33,798 nucleotides of DNA from assembly GCA_938023835.1 (NCBI GenBank), contig CALJDF010000078.1, positions 1 to 33,798 on the forward strand, in the 5' to 3' direction. The notes beneath the pieces are model-generated. The model saw only the letters and a list, made by a program, of their open reading frames with translations. It did not search any database and had not been told where the DNA came from. This document shows, in pieces, positions 33,664-33,798 of the stretch (its first letter is position 1; the number at the start of each line of letters is the position of its first letter). The DNA is from an uncultured Alphaproteobacteria bacterium. GTDB lineage: Bacteria > Pseudomonadota > Alphaproteobacteria > SHVP01. The position numbers were made by a program, and so were the translations under genes.

Positions 33664-33798
33664 TACCGCTTCGAACGCATTGGGCAGCCTGGCGGAGTGG
33701 CGTCGGCAGATGGAATGCGGTCATCGACGTTAGTCGCCAGGCCCAGGAAACGCAGGACCTTGATGGCCTGCCAGGTGATGTCAAGTTCCCACCAGCGG
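33664..33798 (-). CDS. Fatty-acid (acyl-CoA) desaturase, C-terminal fragment
   Basis: This frame is not in the ORF track because it enters from the window edge. Read on the minus strand it gives RWWELDITWQAIKVLRFLGL followed by ATNVDDRIPSADATPPG and a TAG stop. The WWE-D-TW-x-I-x-x-L-x-x-LGLA pattern is the usual tail of membrane delta-9 type desaturases after their last His box, which lies outside the window. It converges with the transhydrogenase fragment across 29 nt and belongs to the same foreign piece of DNA. Confidence 0.7.

Overview
The window is a GC-rich, gene-dense stretch of an alphaproteobacterial chromosome, probably Rhodospirillales-like. The evidence is a ChvG/ChvI two-component pair followed by a short HprK, RapZ, an EIIA-Man-type protein and HPr; the trpA-accD-folC order; AddAB instead of RecBCD; and intergenic repeats of a type common in this class. 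No rRNA, tRNA, CRISPR array, prophage or insertion sequence was seen. Both ends look chimeric. The first ~115 bp are AT-rich and interrupt trpA. From ~33,275 onward an enoyl-CoA hydratase gene runs in frame into the 3' end of a hydroxyacid-oxoacid transhydrogenase gene, facing the tail of a fatty-acid desaturase gene. Only ~115 to ~33,275 should be read as one genome.

Layout. (1) 118-2843, plus strand: trpA 3' part, accD, folC. A hairpin terminator separates this run from the convergent trxA. (2) 2893-14399, minus strand: hugZ-like, pckA, tsaE, amgK-like, murU-like, addB, addA, trxA. From tsaE to addA the genes overlap by 4 nt or abut, which indicates one translationally coupled operon combining tRNA modification, cell-wall sugar recycling and double-strand-break repair. 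(3) 14463-20383, plus strand: a MATE exporter, then chvI-chvG-hprK-rapZ-EIIA-HPr, an envelope-stress and PTS-type regulatory block. (4) ahcY with its own leader holding a perfect 16-bp palindrome, followed by motA-motB, each block closed by a hairpin terminator. (5) 23944-29129: two paralogous FAD-dependent oxidoreductase genes, a strong terminator, an SDR dehydrogenase gene and a third FAD paralog. This is the least understood part and the best candidate for an undescribed pathway. (6) 29121-32898: repeat-rich spacers around polA, a decayed GIY-YIG gene and a small zinc-finger protein.

The most useful observations are these. The EIIA protein has Gln where the phosphorylated His should be, although HPr and HprK look intact. 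DNA polymerase I has lost most metal ligands of its proofreading exonuclease. The FAD trio shares a signature but lacks the active-site His of fumarate reductases. The stop codon of the third FAD gene lies inside an interspersed repeat. Both contig ends appear to be joined to foreign DNA.
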